From Alternaria dauci (Eukaryota > Ascomycota > Dothideomycetes > Pleosporales > Pleosporaceae), in assembly GCF_042100115.1 (NCBI RefSeq), contig NC_091273.1:2852001-2916000 (forward strand): a stretch of 64,000 nucleotides of DNA, given 5' to 3'. The notes beneath the pieces were generated by a model. It searched no databases and had not been told where the DNA came from. It worked only from the letters and a program-made list of their open reading frames with translations. The translations under genes were made by a program, and so were the position numbers. Positions 1 to 11,871 of this stretch are shown here, piece after piece (the first letter of the stretch is position 1; each line of letters opens with the position of its first letter).

Positions 1-2299
1 GTGTTGGTTCGTGGCGTGGCTTGTACAGGGCTGCTAGGCCAACTCGAAAGTCTAGCGCTAGGCATCTCACCCAGTTTCGGTGCCGAAGGTCGCAACATGC
101 TATCCAAGATCTGGGCTTCATGTTGAGCTGCGCTGGCTACCGATTGATTTGCCTGATTCAGTGCAAGTGGTCCTTGGAAAGCAAATGGGCTGCTGTGGAA
201 CTGTCCATTCCGCACAGCCAAGCTAGCCCGCTCGAGGGCCAACTCGCGTTCCCGCGCTGCCCTCGCTTTGGCAAGAAGTTTTCGTAGTGGTTTCCAAAGA
301 TTTCGTTGTTGGCCTTTACGTTGCGACGAAGCGTCGTTGAGCGGGAACCACCAACGGCCAGCAGTTGCTTCCAGAGCTCTCCACGCGCGCTCTACCGCCT
401 CGCCTTTGGTACGGACGCATAATTCGGAAAGCAGAAAGGCAATGGCGTGCCATTGGACATATGTGCGGAAAAGCCAGCCCCACTTCATAGTACGCGCTTC
501 GGTCTCGAGCAGGATAGAGTACTCGACATTCTCAAGCGAAGTGATGAAGAGTTTGTCTTTGGTCTCTTGCGGCAGTGTTGCGCCTCCGTCCTTTCGCTGG
601 TGTGGGTGGTAGACAACCAGCCACATCTTGCTCATGATGAGCCTTGAGACAGTCGCCGTGACCCAGCAGATTGGTATAGTCATGTCGCAGTTCTTGAGAT
701 ATTTGTCTTCCATGGCTTGGTGAGCATCGCTAATCCATTTCTCCTTCTGCTCAATCGTCAGGTTGGCGAAGTATTCGGTGCATCTGTTAGGGCCCGGGGG
801 GATGTACATGATGCGGCGGAAGATGTTTGTGATTTCGAAGCGAAGAAGGCAGAAGGTCATGTCTGTGAAACCCTGGCGGTCTTGGGGAAACTCGGTCATG
901 TCGGGGTGTAGGTCGGTATCGTTGACGTTTAGTGGCTGTAGGATAATTATTAGTATGTGGCTGTAGACATGAAGCGAAACGACATACCATCTTGGTGTCA
1001 AACTGAGCTTCGACAATAGTTGGGTCGCAGCCGTGATCCTCTGAAGATCGCGCATCGAGGATGCAGACCTGCCACCAAAGCCGCCTGCGCATCTCAACCT
1101 CGAACGGCGGCAGACCAAAGTGACTGCCATCTCGGTGTATACCAAGCGTCTGCGCGATGCGCACGGCCAGACCAGTCAGGGTCCAAATCTTGCGCGCGTC
1201 ATCGTTGCGCCGCAGCAAGACGAGGAAGATGATGAAGGCCTGGAGGACGATGACTTCGTCGCAGTAGAGGAAATTTGCTCGTGCGAGCGCCTGCTCCAGC
1301 CCAAAGCGATATCGGTTGAGGAGTGTGACGCGGTCTTCCCCCCATCTTTCCAGACAGTCTTCCGGGGTTGTGCTTGTTACTGCGCCGTAGTATATGGCGA
1401 AGATGACGGCTTCCATTCCCTTGGTCACTTTGTCGATATGCGCAAAGGCATCCAAGAGGGTAGGTTCGAAAGTGGGAATGTGTAGCACTTTGACCAGAGA
1501 CTCGACATGGTCCTTGTAGACGTCCCAGAACTCGCGCGCTTGCCGCTCGGGAGGGTGCAGCGCGTGCATGTCGACACTGGAGGAGCTGTAACCAAAGACG
1601 AAGCTCTGGTGGGAGGACATGTTGGAGGAGTCGGGCGAAGGCGCATCGTCGTCGTCGTCGTCGGATGGCTCGATGAGTATCGACTTGAGATCTTCGACCT
1701 AGGACATGTCAGTTGTATTCCCACACGATACTTCTTTTGCCCATGCATGCCTCGTTGTTCAGAGAGGCCCAGAAGCTGTTGTTGATGTAGCGGCTCCGGC
1801 CTTTTTCAACCACCAGCCGGCCAAAACGATTCTCAAGGCCCTCTACCGTGTTGTCGGCCTCGACTCTTGCGCCATCCTGTCTGGCCTGCCATGAGGCCGC
1901 GGACTGCCCATTCGGACAGCCTCCCTCTGCAGCTGTGCTGTTCTTGCGCTCCCTCTCGCGGTCGGCGGCCTCCTGCTCGTGGCCTTCGACCTGGGCGTTC
2001 AGGCTGGTGACGACGCCCTCCAAGCGACGCAGTCGCTCAAGCAACTCGGCATCGGGCGGCTTTCTGCTCTTTCGCGGCGCGCGGCCAGGCCCAGGGAAAA
2101 TGCAGTCGATTTTTGCGCGCACGCAGTTGGAGCACGGGTTCTTTTTATCGCATTTGACCTTGCGTCTGCGGCAGGTAACGCACGACCGAGGGTTTGGCGT
2201 CGGCCCAGCACCTCCACCGGGTGAGGGGCCGTTGATGCTGCCGTTCGGCCTCTGGGTGCCATTGGGCGACGTATGGTTAGCCTGTATGTCGTCGGACAT
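1..2299 (-). CDS. Zn2Cys6 fungal-specific transcription factor (3' end cut off by window)
   Basis: Nuclear DNA-binding regulator. Exons by eye: 2299-1751, 1698-988 and 935 to beyond position 1. Exon 1 carries the binuclear zinc cluster, CVTCRRRKVKCDKKNPCSNC (about residues 39-58), followed by a basic linker and a short leucine-rich dimerisation segment (LLERLRRLEGVVTSLNAQV). Exons 2 and 3 encode the fungal_trans middle homology region (ALHPPERQAREFWDVYKDHV, then RRRLWWQVCILDARSSEDHG). The first intron (1699-1750) uses a GC donor (GCATGC) and ends CTGAC..TAG. The alternative GT donor would leave only 33 nt and lose the expected NNEVEDLKSILI junction. The second intron (936-987) is canonical with an ACTAAT branch site. 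The family is certain; the target genes are not known. Confidence 0.9.
1699..1750 (-). other. GC-AG intron in the Zn2Cys6 regulator
   Basis: On the minus strand the 52-nt intron starts GCATGC and ends CTGACATGTCCTAG. Splicing here joins ..NNE to VEDLKSILI.. in frame. No GT donor nearby gives both the frame and a normal intron length. GC donors are a minor but genuine splice class. Confidence 0.7.
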
Positions 2300-3187
2300 T
2301 TTCGATTAAGAGATGAGTGATCAGAAAGATGCCTCTTGCCTCTGCCGGATTCTCTCTTCTCGCTCCTGACACTCGCTGTTCCGCCTGGCTCTACTTTTGC
2401 AGCCAGACCCTGGTCGATTGTCGGGGCTGACCCAACTTCAGGCCCCGACTACTGTACCGTATACGAGACGAGTGCGAGACCGAATGTTCCTGGTGGGGAC
2501 TGGCGAATCAATGCTTGTCATCCTGCTCTCCTCTACAAAACAGACCAGCTAATACCGCGACCTTGCGGAAACAAGTCGTGAATCCACGCCGCTTGATATG
2601 CACATGTGCGGAGGAACCACCGCTCACCGCATCCTATCCCCGCTTAAGCCCGGCCCAACGTCACCTCCGATACCTAATGCACCTCTCGTAAGAAGGGGAC
2701 GTCTGAGTCATCCTTGTACGCCTAGGTACAATCCATACAACATCCTCATCTCGAGACCTTCGAGCTCCAATCGATAAGCCTACGCCACAACTGTCTGTAC
2801 TGCGGCCAGACAAAGTCTACGAGCCGAAGCATTCTTCCTTAGCCTCGACGATCTACACTACACAATAACTGCAGACACGATCGAGGTCCATCAAGTGCTA
2901 CCCATTTAAGCCCGTCGCAACCCGTGGACTGCGAGCTATCGGCGAGAAACTCGGCGCTTGCCAGGTCACCTCCGCCTGTCCGCCTCAATCTGATAAGCGT
3001 ACGCCCTAAAATCTCACCACTGCATTCATTGTAGCATGTGCATCCAAACAAGTCGTTGCCTAGTCTAGATCGTCTAGTTGCTCGTAGCATTGGGTATCGC
3101 CAAAAGCGCATCCTCCCGTGACTCCAATGTTCTTTCCTAAACGCCGTCAAGTTGAGCCGTTGCTTGCATCATGTTCCCAGGTTCAGT
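2300..3187. other. intergenic
   Basis: Holds the promoter of the Zn2Cys6 regulator (transcribed leftward) and the 3' flank of the deacetylase gene. I see no convincing ORF, RNA gene or repeat. Confidence 0.6.
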
Positions 3188-5361
3188 CTACCTCCGCTCA
3201 CCTCGACCACCGATGTTCTTCTCTTTTCTGCGTCGGTTATTCTCAACCGACAGACGGGCTCTGTCCTCCGCCTCTTCCTCCAACTCTCGATCAATCGCCT
3301 CCCTCACTCTCATGAGCTCTTCCAACGGAATGCCCTTTGTGTCCACGACCACACTAGGTGCGCCCTCCAAGTACCTCAAATTCTCCAGCGCCTGCTCGAC
3401 CAGCTTGTGCAGTTTAGCCTGCGAGTTCAGGTTGTCGTGACGCTTCGTGTTGTGTAAATCAGGATACAAAACGCCGTCACCGTTTTCTGCTCCTTGGAAG
3501 GCTTGGAGGTAGGGAACGTGGGCAGGTAGCTCATTGTGAAGCGTTGCACCTACACAGACGGACGTTTCGTGACACCACGTCCGTGCAACGTTGCGCGGTG
3601 TATAGCCACCACCGCCTATAATGAGCAGAGGACGACCATAAGCTTTTACCGTCTCTACGCAATAGCCGTGCGCTTTGATGTTGAGGTTAAAGCGACCGAG
3701 GCGGTCACCCCCGAGAGAGTCGGCACCCGATTGCAAAACAATAGCTTGCGGGTTGTATTTGTCAATCACCGCGCCGGTGACCGTCTTGAAGAGCCACTTG
3801 TACTGGTCGTCGTCAATGCCGTCATCGATGGGAATGTTTAGGCTGTGCGCCTTGCCGGGATTTCTGGGATCCGTGGGCCCCGTCTCGTCGATAGCTCCTG
3901 TACCTGGGAAGAATGGGTAGCCGTGCTTGTCGATACCGTACTTGTGGTACGAGAGCGTAAACACACGATCTGTGGACTCAAATGCCTGTTCGACACCGTC
4001 GCCGTGATGGACGTCGATATCAATGTACAGGACGCGCTGGTTCCGCGACAGCAGAGTCTGGATCGCTATCACAATGTCGTTGACATAGCAGAATCCAGAA
4101 GCAAGATTCTTTTTCGCGTGATGTAGGCCTCCAGACCAGTTGATGGCAATGTTGGACTGGTTGTTGATGAGATTGTAGGCGGCGCTCATTGTAGCACCGG
4201 TGTAGAGTGATACGTAGTTCCACAGCCCATCGAACACAGGGCAGTCGTTCGACTCGCCTCCAAAACCATATGCTATGTACTGAGGGTCTTCGGGCTGTGC
4301 ATTTTGAGGTGTGATTTTGCTGAGATAGGCTAGATATTCGCGGTCGTGGAACACAGCAAGGTCCTGGAAGCTGGCTGGTCTTGGCTCAAAGAGATCCATG
4401 GTATACTCCAACCCATACGCGAGGACGAGCTGTTTCGTCAGCGTCAGACGCCATGGTTTCATTGGATGTGAGCTGCCAAAGTGATGATACTCCACGTGCG
4501 GGTTGTAATGGAAAGATACATTCCAGCCTTTTGGTCGCTCGAGACCATGTTCTTCGGCCTCACGAGCAATCACGTCCTTTTTCTCGGCATCGGTGAGTAC
4601 CTTGAAATCCTGGTAATTGGCTACCCAAGGTTCTTCTGGAGAGAGGTACTCTTGCACGATATCGCTGGGTCCGCTGGGCGGAGCGTAACCGGCAACTCGC
4701 ATATCTCGAAAGATCTGTAACGTGTTGTCGTGGAAATCTTCGTACGGGTTAATAATACGCGGCTTCGGAGCACCCTCGTAGATCCAGCGCTGTAGGTCGT
4801 CTTTGTTGCTGACGAAAGTTTCGACAAAAGAATGGGGCCTCAGCTCTTCTTCCCGACGTTTGTCCCAGCGTGCTAGAGTCTCAGGCTCTGTTATAGGAGG
4901 CGGAACCCAATTATTGTCTGCTGCACGGTACTGCGGCAGTTAGCGAGTGTCGAGGAATACCAGAGCTTTCGACACCACCGGAAATTAGCAGACACGGTGT
5001 TTTGCGTCTTCGTTATTCTAAGAGGTATTTGAAGCAGAGAATGTATGTCTACCTTTGCTTCGCGAGGAGGTTTTCTCGCGGCAGTTTGCGGCGGCTTCTT
5101 GTAGCTGTAATCTACTCTGGCCGCGCGACGTGTGTCCGGGTATGGTTTCTGCCGCTGTGGTCCGTTCAGGAGAGTAGCGAGCCGAGGGTCGACATGTGCG
5201 CCAGAAGGACCGTGACTGTTTGCGGATAGTTCCTGGTCTCCGCTCTGGTTATCTTCTCTGTTGTACTTGTCGTCGTCGTCGTCGTGACTTGGTTCGTTCG
5301 CGGTGAATAAGCCGGCCTCGTCTCCGGCGCCATCATCTGATTGGGTATCACAGCGCTGCAT
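3188..5361 (-). CDS. HOS2: class I histone deacetylase, HOS2/HDC1 type, with long N-terminal extension
   Basis: Zinc-dependent lysine deacetylase; HOS2 orthologues act in the Set3-type complex. Exons 5361-5053 and 4930-3188, intron 5052-4931 (122 nt, GTAGAC..GCTAACTGCCGCAG), 683 aa. The deacetylase domain runs from about residue 240 (NVSFHYNPHVEYHHFGSSHP) with HDREYL, the active-site pair in INWSGGLHHAKKN, the zinc ligands in DIDVHHGDGVEQAF, GADSLGGDRLG and the catalytic Tyr segment IGGGGYTPRNVARTW. About 240 residues precede the domain, including a poly-Asp acidic stretch; typical class I enzymes have almost none. The C-terminus is a charged helix (EAIDRELEEEAEDRARLS). It is divergent from the ING gene across 400 bp. 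Family assignment is sure; the start (ATG at 5361) and the 5' intron are by-eye calls. Confidence 0.92.
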
Positions 5362-5761
5362 CTTGCCGAACACGTAATCGAGATTCCTGCATGTTCGACG
5401 CGTTACAACACGACTCCAATAGTCTATCGCGAGAGCGAAACTTGCGAATAATTCTACTCGGAATACAAACAGAACTTGAGTACTAAAGCCAAGTGGAGAC
5501 GACGCGAGAGTCGAACAGAAAGGTTTTGCGCTGCGTCGTTTCTTTCTCCATCGCGACACGGCTCCCTCACGTGCAAAGGCATCGACGTCTCATCGGATTC
5601 CATCAGGATTACAGGTGCAACTGTCACACAAACTTTTTGCCTGCCCCTTTCGTTTTCCAGAGGGTGCTATCGACCGCGTCCTGGCTGCGCGAGGCACATC
5701 TTGACAAGAACAGCGCCACACGCGTCGATACGCCCAACGACATAGGACATAACATCTCAAC
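5362..5761. promoter_or_regulatory. shared divergent promoter of deacetylase and ING/PHD genes
   Basis: The 400 bp between two start codons on opposite strands must contain both promoters unless these lie inside the transcribed units. A CACGTG palindrome sits at 5568-5573. No clear TATA box was seen on either side. Confidence 0.5.
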
Positions 5762-7090
5762 ATGGCCATCGCAGAAGATGCAGCGACAGTGCTGGAACAG
5801 TTCATACATGATGGTATTTTCATTTGTGATCTTCCGCACGACCATCGCAGCTGACGAGATTGGCAGTCGCGAACCTTCCCGCAGAGATTACGCACCTCTA
5901 CGAAGAAGTGCAGGCCAAGGACAACCAGATTCAGGAACTGCGCTCTGCAATACAGCAGCGAGACAGCAGCATTCAAAAGTTCATCAAGCTCAATGGCAGC
6001 CTAGTTGAGAATCCAAAAGAGGCCGGATATTCGAAAACTATCATGGCAAATTACGAGAAAGCGCAGATATTGCAAGAAGAGAAGATTGGGCTTGTCGACA
6101 AAGCTGCCGCACTTGTATGTTGTTGATGTGCAATATTCGTCCTATCTACTTACAGCGATACAGCTCGACCGGCATGTGAAGCGACTCGACATCAAGCTGC
6201 GCGACCTGCAGAATGACGGCTCGATACCCACTGATCCACAGATGCCCTCGCTGCTCAGAGAGTCTCCAGGGAACTTGGTACCGCCAGCATCGCAGTCGAA
6301 TACGGGGTCCAGCACACCGCTGCTCCCTGTGTCTGGTAATGGCGGTGGCGCTCCAAATCTCGCCCAGGCAGCTGCCATTGCGCGACTGACGAATGCGACG
6401 AATGTGGGCATCAACTCGAGGATGAACCCGTCACTGCAGAACATGCAGACACAAGCGCTCATGAACCAACAGCGACTAACTAACGCGCAGAGTGCCATAC
6501 AAGCAAACGCACGACAGGAGCGAGAGCTCTCGGTGGGAAGCGACAGCAAGCGTCGCCGACCGACAGGAAGCATTGGGCCTCTCCCTGCAGCATCTTCAAA
6601 CCTGGGTCGGCAAGGGTCCATAGGGCCCGGGACTCCGAAACCCTCAACACCAGGCTCTCGCGCAGGCAGCGTAGGACCCCGACCGCAAAAGAACGCACTC
6701 ACGGTCAAAAAGGCGAAACCACAGCAACCGCTGCGTAAGGCAGCCCTTACAGCCAAGTCTGGAATCAACAAGAAACGCCGCAAGGGCGGATCCCGAGCAT
6801 CGCCGTCGACAACGGCAGACGACGAGAGCGTGGCAAGTGAGGCAGGCACGGAAGACGAGGACATGTCAGGCATGGGAGGCGGCGATGCAGAAGAGGACGA
6901 GTCGGATGACACCAAGTACTGCACATGCCAGCGCGTCAGTTTCGGCGACATGGTGGCGTGCGACAACGACAATTGTCAGTATCAGTGGTTCCACTGGGAG
7001 TGTGTAGGCATCAAGGAGGAGCCCTTGGGAGACTGGCTCTGTCCCGAGTGCAGGAACCAAGCGCCTTCGAAGATTAAGAGAGCACGTTAG
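5762..7090 (+). CDS. YNG2: ING-family PHD-finger protein, YNG2-like (NuA4 acetyltransferase subunit)
   Basis: Chromatin reader of the ING family; YNG2 orthologues serve the NuA4 histone acetyltransferase complex. Exons 5762-5813, 5867-6114 and 6164-7090; introns of 53 and 49 nt; 408 aa. The N-terminal ING helical domain starts [20 protein letters not shown] and continues through [20 protein letters not shown]. The middle is Ser/Pro/Gly-rich and disordered, with Lys/Arg patches and an acidic run. The C-terminal PHD finger has the Cys4-His-Cys3 order (YCTC, ACDNDNC, WFHWEC, WLCPEC), the type that binds methylated H3K4. YNG2 is preferred over PHO23 because of the N-terminal signature. It faces a deacetylase gene across a short shared promoter. 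Confidence 0.9.
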
Positions 7091-8050
7091 GAGCGGGCTT
7101 GAGGCAAATCTATCGAGGCAGTGAGGGTTCATGGGTTGGCACGTGACAGACCAGCCACGTGCTGTGGCTTGGCAGAGTCGCACTTGGCCCAGGGCGCGCG
7201 GGAGAGGCGCTGCGTGGGAGAAGCCACCAGCGAGTCGCCCGGGCATGGCATGGCACTTTTGTACGCGGTAGTTTCTATACGATAGACTGTTCTATACCCC
7301 GTCAAATTGCGTACTCGCTGCACCAAATTAGCACCATCTCCACAATGGCTGGCCATGATCGCCGGCCCAGACCCGAGGCCCGGGATGGCCATGTCAATCT
7401 CGTCGTAAACACGCTGCTGCTGACTACGGACAGCCATGCAAGCTGGGGAAAAAAGTAAGCGTGGCCGGTGACAAGACATGCAACGCAGCAAAACAAAGCC
7501 ATCGAGACATGAACGCCCCAAGGTTCGAGGGCGATATGGAAACGTCGAGCGGCCGCTCGAGCGCCCTTGCCAGGCATATCGTCGTCGCCCGCGCGGCGGA
7601 CAGCTAGCGCCTAGATGCCCCCAGCCAAGGCGCAGGCGAAAGGGGCAGCATCACCGACATTGGACAACAGCAGCGGAAAGCCTCATAAGTCTTGTTGGCC
7701 CCAGCGGATGGTTCCTGCATTGCTCGCAGCACCGTCGCTCTCTTCGCACCACGGCCTCTTTGACTAGATCGCTGGCGTGCATTCACACTCCCTTGGCTAG
7801 CCGACGCACTGCTTTGTTTGCATTCGCTCCTTCACCGCATCGCACTTTCAGATTCGGAACAGAGCCGGGCGCCCGTCGACTCCTACCACGCCTACCGTTT
7901 CACCAGCAGTCTCCCTCCGCCGCCACTCTGCCAGTTGCACACTGCTTTTGCAAACCTCTGCTCCAGCCTGAAGCCCACTAACACGCTCCGATACGGATAC
8001 GGTCCTAGCTGACAGCGGCAACCCGCGGGGTGAAACGCGACGCAGCCACC
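7091..8050. other. intergenic, SPA2 promoter and leader
   Basis: 960 bp between the ING stop and the SPA2 start. The last 250 bp are pyrimidine-rich and read like a long 5' leader. A CACGTG lies at 7156-7161. The short ORFs show no recognisable family. Confidence 0.5.
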
Positions 8051-10987
8051 ATGAATGCCATGAACACGCGCAATGGCGCCCTGTCGCCCCTCTCTACCGA
8101 CAGCCACGAGTGGTCGCCCATCACAGGCTACCGGAACATTGCCGGCGACAACCCGTACTCGCCCACGATCCCTCCCAACACATATGGGCCCAGCAACCCC
8201 GATGGCGGCATGCTCAATGGTATGCGCCCCGGCACCAGCAATGGAAACCCCTCGCCGCCCAGTTCAGTAGGCCGATCGAGCGACGGCACGGGGCTGTATG
8301 CCTCGAGCATAAGTGATAGTACACGCCCCGTCATGGATGGAAGGAAGATGCAGGCTCTAGAGGAGACCATGTCGGAACATTTCAGAGTACTCAAGGCATA
8401 CCTCGGGCCCTACCTCAATGACGAGAAGGGCAATCCGCGCCCGAGCAGGGCCAAGGACAAGCTGACCAGGCTGTCGGCTGTCCAGTTCCAGGAGCTCAGC
8501 ACCGACGTATATGATGAGTCGATACGCAGAGAGACGGACCGCAAGCGGGGAGGACCAGGTGCGCCTGGCAACGACACTCCCAAGTACCTTTTACCCAAGA
8601 ATAACTTCCATCCCAAGCGCAACCAGGCGAGGCAAAAGCTCTCCACGCTGCCTCTCGAGCGCTTCCGTCAGCTCGCAACCGATGTCTTCTACGAACTCGA
8701 ACGGAGATTTCCGCGCTTTACCGGTGGTGACATGCCCCCACGCCCGTCGAGCCCCAATGGCAGCATCGCGAGTCGCATAAGTAATAGAGGACCTCCGAGC
8801 AGAGGCGGCACACCGAACAGCATGGGCGGACGACCTCCGCCGGGACCAGGCTACAGAGGGCCACCCCCAATGGGCGGGCCCATGGGGCCTATGGGTGGAC
8901 CCCCAGGAGGACCCCCAGGTCCACCAGGACTGCGGCCCGGTTCAGGAAACGAGCCAGGTTCTTTTGGGCGGCCCCTTCCGAAGACGTTCCAATCCAACAC
9001 GATTGTGCCAAACAAGGGAACACTAGTCGAAGACGACGATGACAGCGGAGCAGACGATGACGATGCATTCAATCTAGAAGGCGCTGCGGCGAGACGGCAG
9101 ACAAACAAGAGCGCAAAGAGCATGAGCATGGCGCACGAGAAGATAACCGCGGATTTGCAAAACCAAGTGTCAGAGTTGCAGGGCAAGGTTGACTCGTTAG
9201 AAGCTACCCTACGCAACAAGGACGACGAGCTGCAGCGATTACAAGATGACGATAGGACGCGCGACGGCGCTACGGCCTCTGAGCGTGCCGAGTGGGACCA
9301 ACTCCGGCATGCGCTCGAGGAGAAGGTGGAGAAGGCGGAGAACCTGAATTCCTCACTTCGTTCCGAGATAGACAAGATACGCAGCGAGAACGAAAGCGTC
9401 GAGAACAGCCTCCGTGCCCAGATCGCAGATCTCGAGTCCCGCCCGCCTCAGCAAGCGTACGACGACGGAGACAGTCAGTGGAGGCAACGGTGTGAGGAGC
9501 TTGAACGCGAATTGAACGAACAACAACAGGTCGCTGAGGAAGTACGGAGAGACGCCTCCATGTTCTTGCAAGAAATGAAGCAACTGTCAGCCCGCAGCGA
9601 TGCCGCAGCCGAAAAGGAAGAGCAGATGGCGAACCAAGTGTCATCATTGGAGGCTGAGCTCAAAGACTGGAAATCGAGATACGCTAAGGCAAAAACGCAA
9701 CTTCGAAATCTGAAGGCATCCTCAATGGGCTTATCGCAGCTTGCGTCGCCGGATTTGCTCAACTACTCCCGCGATGCTGCGTTTACAACGCCCGACGGAC
9801 TGGTCAAGGACGTCCATGTTACCAAGTTCCAGCTTAGTATTGATGAGCTGCTTCAAAACGCGCGGAGAGCAAATTCAGAGCAAACTCTCGACAGTATGCG
9901 CCATGTCGTCAAATGCGTACGCGCTATCACGGGCGATATCGATAGCACGTCTCTTTCACAGATCCAGTCCCCTACTAGTAGTGTGAGCGGCGACATGTTC
10001 GCGAGTCCCGAGAAGCAACAAGCAAAACTCAAGTCTCGCGTTAGTGCTACGGCCAACAATCTTATCACGGCTACCAAGAACCATACTGCATCCGGAGGAT
10101 TGTCGCCAGTCAGTCTGTTGGACGCCGCAGCTAGTCACTTGTCAACAGCCGTTGTGGAGCTAGTCAAGCACGTCAAAGTGCGACCCACACCAGAAGATGA
10201 ACTCGAAGCAGATGATGAGGATGCCGATAGGCCTATGCCGTTGAACTCGGCCGTATACAACAGCAACAACAACTACAACGCTTCTTCGCCAGGCAACACC
10301 AACGACCACACAAATAGCAGCGGTGTCACTTCGACGTACGGTCATCACCGCAGTCGCAGCAGCAAAGGCGGCAGCAGTGACACTACTAGGTACAGCGCCT
10401 ACAGTTCTCCATACAGCGGATACGATGCCCCAAGCGGCGGCATGAACGGTGCCAATGGCACATGTGATAGCGGCATGCTTGAGTTCAAGGTATGTTTCCA
10501 ACAAGTTTAGAAGTTACGGTCTGCTAACGCGTACAGAACTATCTTGAGGACCAAACGGCAACGCTTGTTCAGAGCATACAACCACTAGTTAACCTCATCC
10601 GTGCGAACCCTGAATCTGCCCCTGGAGACGAGCAGCAAATCTATGATTTCGTCCAAGACATCGCGCAAGCAGTCGACGATACTGGCAATAAAACCTACGA
10701 TGCTGTCAACCAGCTTTCTAACCCTGCGTTGAAGAAGCATGCGCTTCCCGTTGTAGCGGTGCTTGACGAATGCAGACAAAGCATGCTTGCTGTCGACATC
10801 AGGGGTGATGGACGCGAGAAGATCCCGCCACTTGCGTTCAAGACCGCTAGAGCTCTCAAGGTAAGCTACACAAAAGCGACAGCAACCTGTACACATGCTG
10901 ATCATGATACAGGAGCTCGTACTTCGCGTAGACCGCATCGAATCTGGCGAGCTCACTGTCGACCAAACGCTCGACACAGAACTTTAG
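8051..10987 (+). CDS. SPA2: SPA2-like polarisome scaffold
   Basis: Cell-polarity scaffold at hyphal tips and septa that links formins and MAP-kinase components. Exons 8051-10489, 10537-10860 and 10913-10987; introns of 47 and 52 nt; 945 aa. The ATG at 8051 has a near-perfect context (GCCACCATGA); a GTG 21 nt upstream in the same frame is not a start. Two Spa2-homology repeats occur at about residues 135-160 (KLTRLSAVQFQELSTDVYDE) and 193-217 (KLSTLPLERFRQLATDVFYE). Next come a Pro/Gly-rich segment with PPMGGPMGPMGGPPGG, an acidic patch (DDDDSGADDDDAF), a long coiled coil (about 355-560) and a conserved C-terminal helical domain completed by the two small exons (ending VDQTLDTEL). Confidence 0.92.
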
Positions 10988-11871
10988 TGCGAAAACCCAC
11001 ACACGCACCAATTCAACGTACAATTTAACTACATCCTATACGTCAAGCGCAACTTTCCCCTTGGATTGTATTTCGCCCTTCTTCAGCACGTCAGATTTGG
11101 CATGGCGTTTGCGGCTTTCATCTCTTACGGCCTCATGGCATTTACCGATTTGTGTTTTTTTGGCTACTACCATGGGCAATGCTGGATACCACCTCTTCGA
11201 TTCGACGTCAGGATACGAGGGCATGTGAGGATGGGAATTCATTACAGGAAATATTATTATTGTTTATTATGGCAGTGGCCGGCTTACGATCTTCTGCCAA
11301 GCTTTATCTGGGCATAGGGCAAGCTGTCTTGAATAATCGGCCTATTTAAGCTGAACTATGAGGTACCACGAACATGGACGGGTTGTTATACGGCAATATA
11401 GCTGCATCAGGAAGAATTTTTAATTCGTAGTGAAATGGTATCACGACTCAGGATGGTCAGTCGCCAGTACAATGAATCAAGTGGCTTGCAGTTTCCCCAC
11501 ACCACTGCTCCGTTGGTCCCTGTTTTCGCCTCGGCACTTGTTGCCAATCTTTTCGCATCATGCGTTCCCACCCTTTCGGACCGTTCCTAGGCCTCCTGCT
11601 CAAGGTGAAGCCGTCCAAACGTTGTGCTACCAAGGAAATGAATGTAAACGATGACGTCATTATACAGCTGTTACGCGCGTGCGCCTGACGGGGCTGAGAC
11701 CACATGCCATGCAGCCGCCGCTATGGGGATAGTTCTAGACTGTTGAACCGCATACACTTGCGCTTCTTCTGAGAGCAGACTTTGACTACCCCTCCAGGAG
11801 TCCAAGTTTGTTTCGAGCCAACCGTCCAACCAGCACTGGAAATTGGAGCAAAGCAAAGAGCAGTGGACAAA
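10988..11871. other. intergenic
   Basis: 884 bp between two plus-strand genes. Some AT-rich stretches (11245-11275, 11395-11425). An in-frame TTG at 11782 upstream of the GH43 ATG is not used as a start. No gene seen. Confidence 0.5.

Noticed and set aside
6142..6972. 276-codon minus-strand ORF opposite the ING gene
   Set aside because: Fully inside the ING/PHD coding exon and Ser/Arg-rich by antisense composition.
8851..9375. Minus-strand Ser-rich ORF opposite SPA2
   Set aside because: Composition mirrors the coding strand; SPA2 homology lies on the plus strand.
11782..11871. N-terminal extension of the GH43 protein from a TTG
   Set aside because: Eukaryotic initiation at TTG is not expected and the ATG at 11872 has a strong context.
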